Made by a program: the position numbers and the translations under genes. From Bacteroidota bacterium (GTDB lineage Bacteria; Bacteroidota; Bacteroidia; Cytophagales; Cyclobacteriaceae), in NCBI GenBank assembly GCA_018266055.1, contig JAFDYT010000001.1, positions 310,001-374,000 of the forward strand: 64,000 bases of DNA, read 5' to 3'. Of the stretch, positions 62,765 through 64,000 are shown piece by piece. Positions within the stretch are counted from its first letter, which is position 1; each line of letters starts with the position of its first letter. A model generated the notes under the pieces. The model saw nothing but the letters and a program-made list of their open reading frames with translations, made no database searches and had not been told where the DNA came from.

Positions 62765-64000
62765 ATGTCTTCCTCCAAAAACTACCTTCTTTCGATTACC
62801 ATCATCGGTATTCTGTTTTTCATTTTCGGATTTATCACGTGGATAAACGGAACGTTGATACCGTATTTGAAAATTGCGTGCGAATTGCAAACCGATTTGC
62901 AGTCGTACCTGGTAGCTACGGCTTTCTTCATTGCCTATACGGTGATGGCGCTGCCTTCGTCGTTGGTGCTAAAGAAAACAGGCTATAAAAAAGGAATGGC
63001 AATTGGATTGTTTGTGATGGCGATTGGTGCTATAATTTTTGTGCCCGCAGCGACCGACCGAGAATTCAGTTTGTTTCTGGTAGGTCTTTTTGTAATTGGA
63101 ACTGGCCTTGCATTACTGCAAACCGCTTCTAATCCTTATGTGTCGATTATCGGACCGATTGAAAGTGCAGCAACTCGAATCAGTATCATGGGCATTTGTA
63201 ATAAAGTGGCCGGGATTATCGCGGGACTGATCTTTGGATATATCGCATTGAATGATGCCGATGCACTGATTAATAATTTGAAAACCATGGATGCCGTGGC
63301 TAAAGAAGCAGCACTCAATGAACTGGCAAGTCGCGTAATCGTTCCTTACATTATTATTGCTTCAGCACTTGTTGTTCTTGCTTTCGGCATTCTTTTCTCC
63401 AGCCTACCTGACATCAACGATGAAAGTGCCGCTGAAGGAACGCCTCCACCTGACGATACTAAGAAGAGCGTCTTTGATTTTCCGCACCTTATGCTCGGTG
63501 TGCTTGCCCTGTTCTTGTATGTTGGCGTTGAAGTAATGGCTGGCGATACGATTATCAGCTACGGAAAATCACTTGGAATAGAATTGTCGACGGCACGGTA
63601 TTTCACACAAGGAACATTGGCTTGTATGCTGATCGGATATGTGGTCGGCATTTCTGCGATTCCAAAATATATTTCACAAGCTGCCGCCCTTAAATACTGT
63701 GCGATTCTGGGCGTAGTGTTTACTATCCTCGCAGTGATCACAACGGGTTACGTATCGGTGGCATTTATTGCTTTGCTTGGATTGGCCAACTCACTGATGT
63801 GGCCCGCGATTTTCCCGCTGGCGATCGAAGGTCTCGGCAAATTCACTAAAACAGCCTCCGCATTTTTGGTAATGGCAATTTCAGGTGGCGCAATTATGCC
63901 TTTGGTGTATGGCATGGTTTCAGACAAAATTGGTAGTACTCGCATTGCTTACATCATTATGGCTCCCTGCTATCTTTTCATCCTTTACTATGCGATGAAG
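62765..64000 (+). CDS. FucP/GluP-type sugar MFS transporter, cut by the window end
   Basis: 412 codons are open from the ATG at 62765 to the window edge, so the C-terminus is missing. The translation starts M-S-S-S-K-N-Y-L-L and has about twelve hydrophobic segments. F-I-F-G-F-I-T-W-I-N-G-T-L-I-P-Y near 18-34 and Q-T-A-S-N-P-Y-V near 119-126 are characteristic of the FucP/GluP/NagP branch of sugar-proton symporters. It should import a hexose or N-acetylhexosamine through the inner membrane. It is divergent from the nucleotidyltransferase-kinase pair, suggesting uptake followed by phosphorylation and activation. Confidence 0.9.
   Translation, partial: MSSSKNYLLSITIIGILFFIFGFITWINGTLIPYLKIACELQTDLQSYLVATAFFIAYTVMALPSSLVLKKTGYKKGMAIGLFVMAIGAIIFVPAATDREFSLFLVGLFVIGTGLALLQTASNPYVSIIGPIESAATRISIMGICNKVAGIIAGLIFGYIALNDADALINNLKTMDAVAKEAALNELASRVIVPYIIIASALVVLAFGILFSSLPDINDESAAEGTPPPDDTKKSVFDFPHLMLGVLALFLYVGVEVMAGDTIISYGKSLGIELSTARYFTQGTLACMLIGYVVGISAIPKYISQAAALKYCAILGVVFTILAVITTGYVSVAFIALLGLANSLMWPAIFPLAIEGLGKFTKTASAFLVMAISGGAIMPLVYGMVSDKIGSTRIAYIIMAPCYLFILYYAMK

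Overview
The window is chromosomal DNA from a free-living Bacteroidota, most likely of the Cytophagales. The evidence is three SusC/SusD outer-membrane pairs, a SprE/PorW-type secretion and gliding lipoprotein, TAnnTTTG promoter elements, weak Shine-Dalgarno signals, an ATP synthase cluster without beta and epsilon genes, and zinc-site-free AccD and thymidine kinase. No rRNA, tRNA, CRISPR array, insertion sequence or prophage was recognised.

Positions 1-14981 form a surface-polysaccharide locus. It holds a GT39-like membrane glycosyltransferase, two O-antigen ligase/polymerase-like proteins, a DUF1972 glycosyltransferase and an initiating sugar phosphotransferase. A run of nucleotide-sugar genes follows: uronate epimerase, nucleotide-sugar dehydrogenase, galE, aminotransferase, acetyltransferase and oxidoreductase. 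Four of these match the steps of the WbpA-B-E-D route to a 2,3-diacetamido uronic acid. The locus ends with rfbA, rfbC and rfbB, without rfbD. uvrC converges on rfbB.

Positions 16885-31518 hold envelope and energy genes: a MORN-like secreted protein, a class A penicillin-binding protein overlapping the sprE-like gene, an M23 peptidase, a bactofilin and the ATP synthase genes (AtpZ-like, AtpI-like, atpB-E-F-H-A-G). A UbiA-like membrane protein and a methyltransferase follow.

Positions 31515-38815 hold thymidine kinase, an unknown conserved protein, a Crp/Fnr regulator, a eukaryote-like class Ia ribonucleotide reductase (nrdB-nrdA), and rplU-rpmA.

Positions 39081-55760 are the accessory heart of the window: three consecutive SusC/SusD operons with no enzyme genes beside them. 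The three susC genes begin with a nearly identical stretch of DNA covering the leader and signal peptide. The first has an unusual array of palindromic half-sites at its promoter, and its SusD carries a glycine-rich domain that looks inserted. The second and third pairs are tandem paralogues.

Positions 55883-64000 return to housekeeping genes (accD, class I fbaB, rplS, trmD), then an M28 peptidase, and finally a sugar-salvage module: a NahK-like kinase, a sugar nucleotidyltransferase and a divergent FucP-type transporter cut by the window edge.
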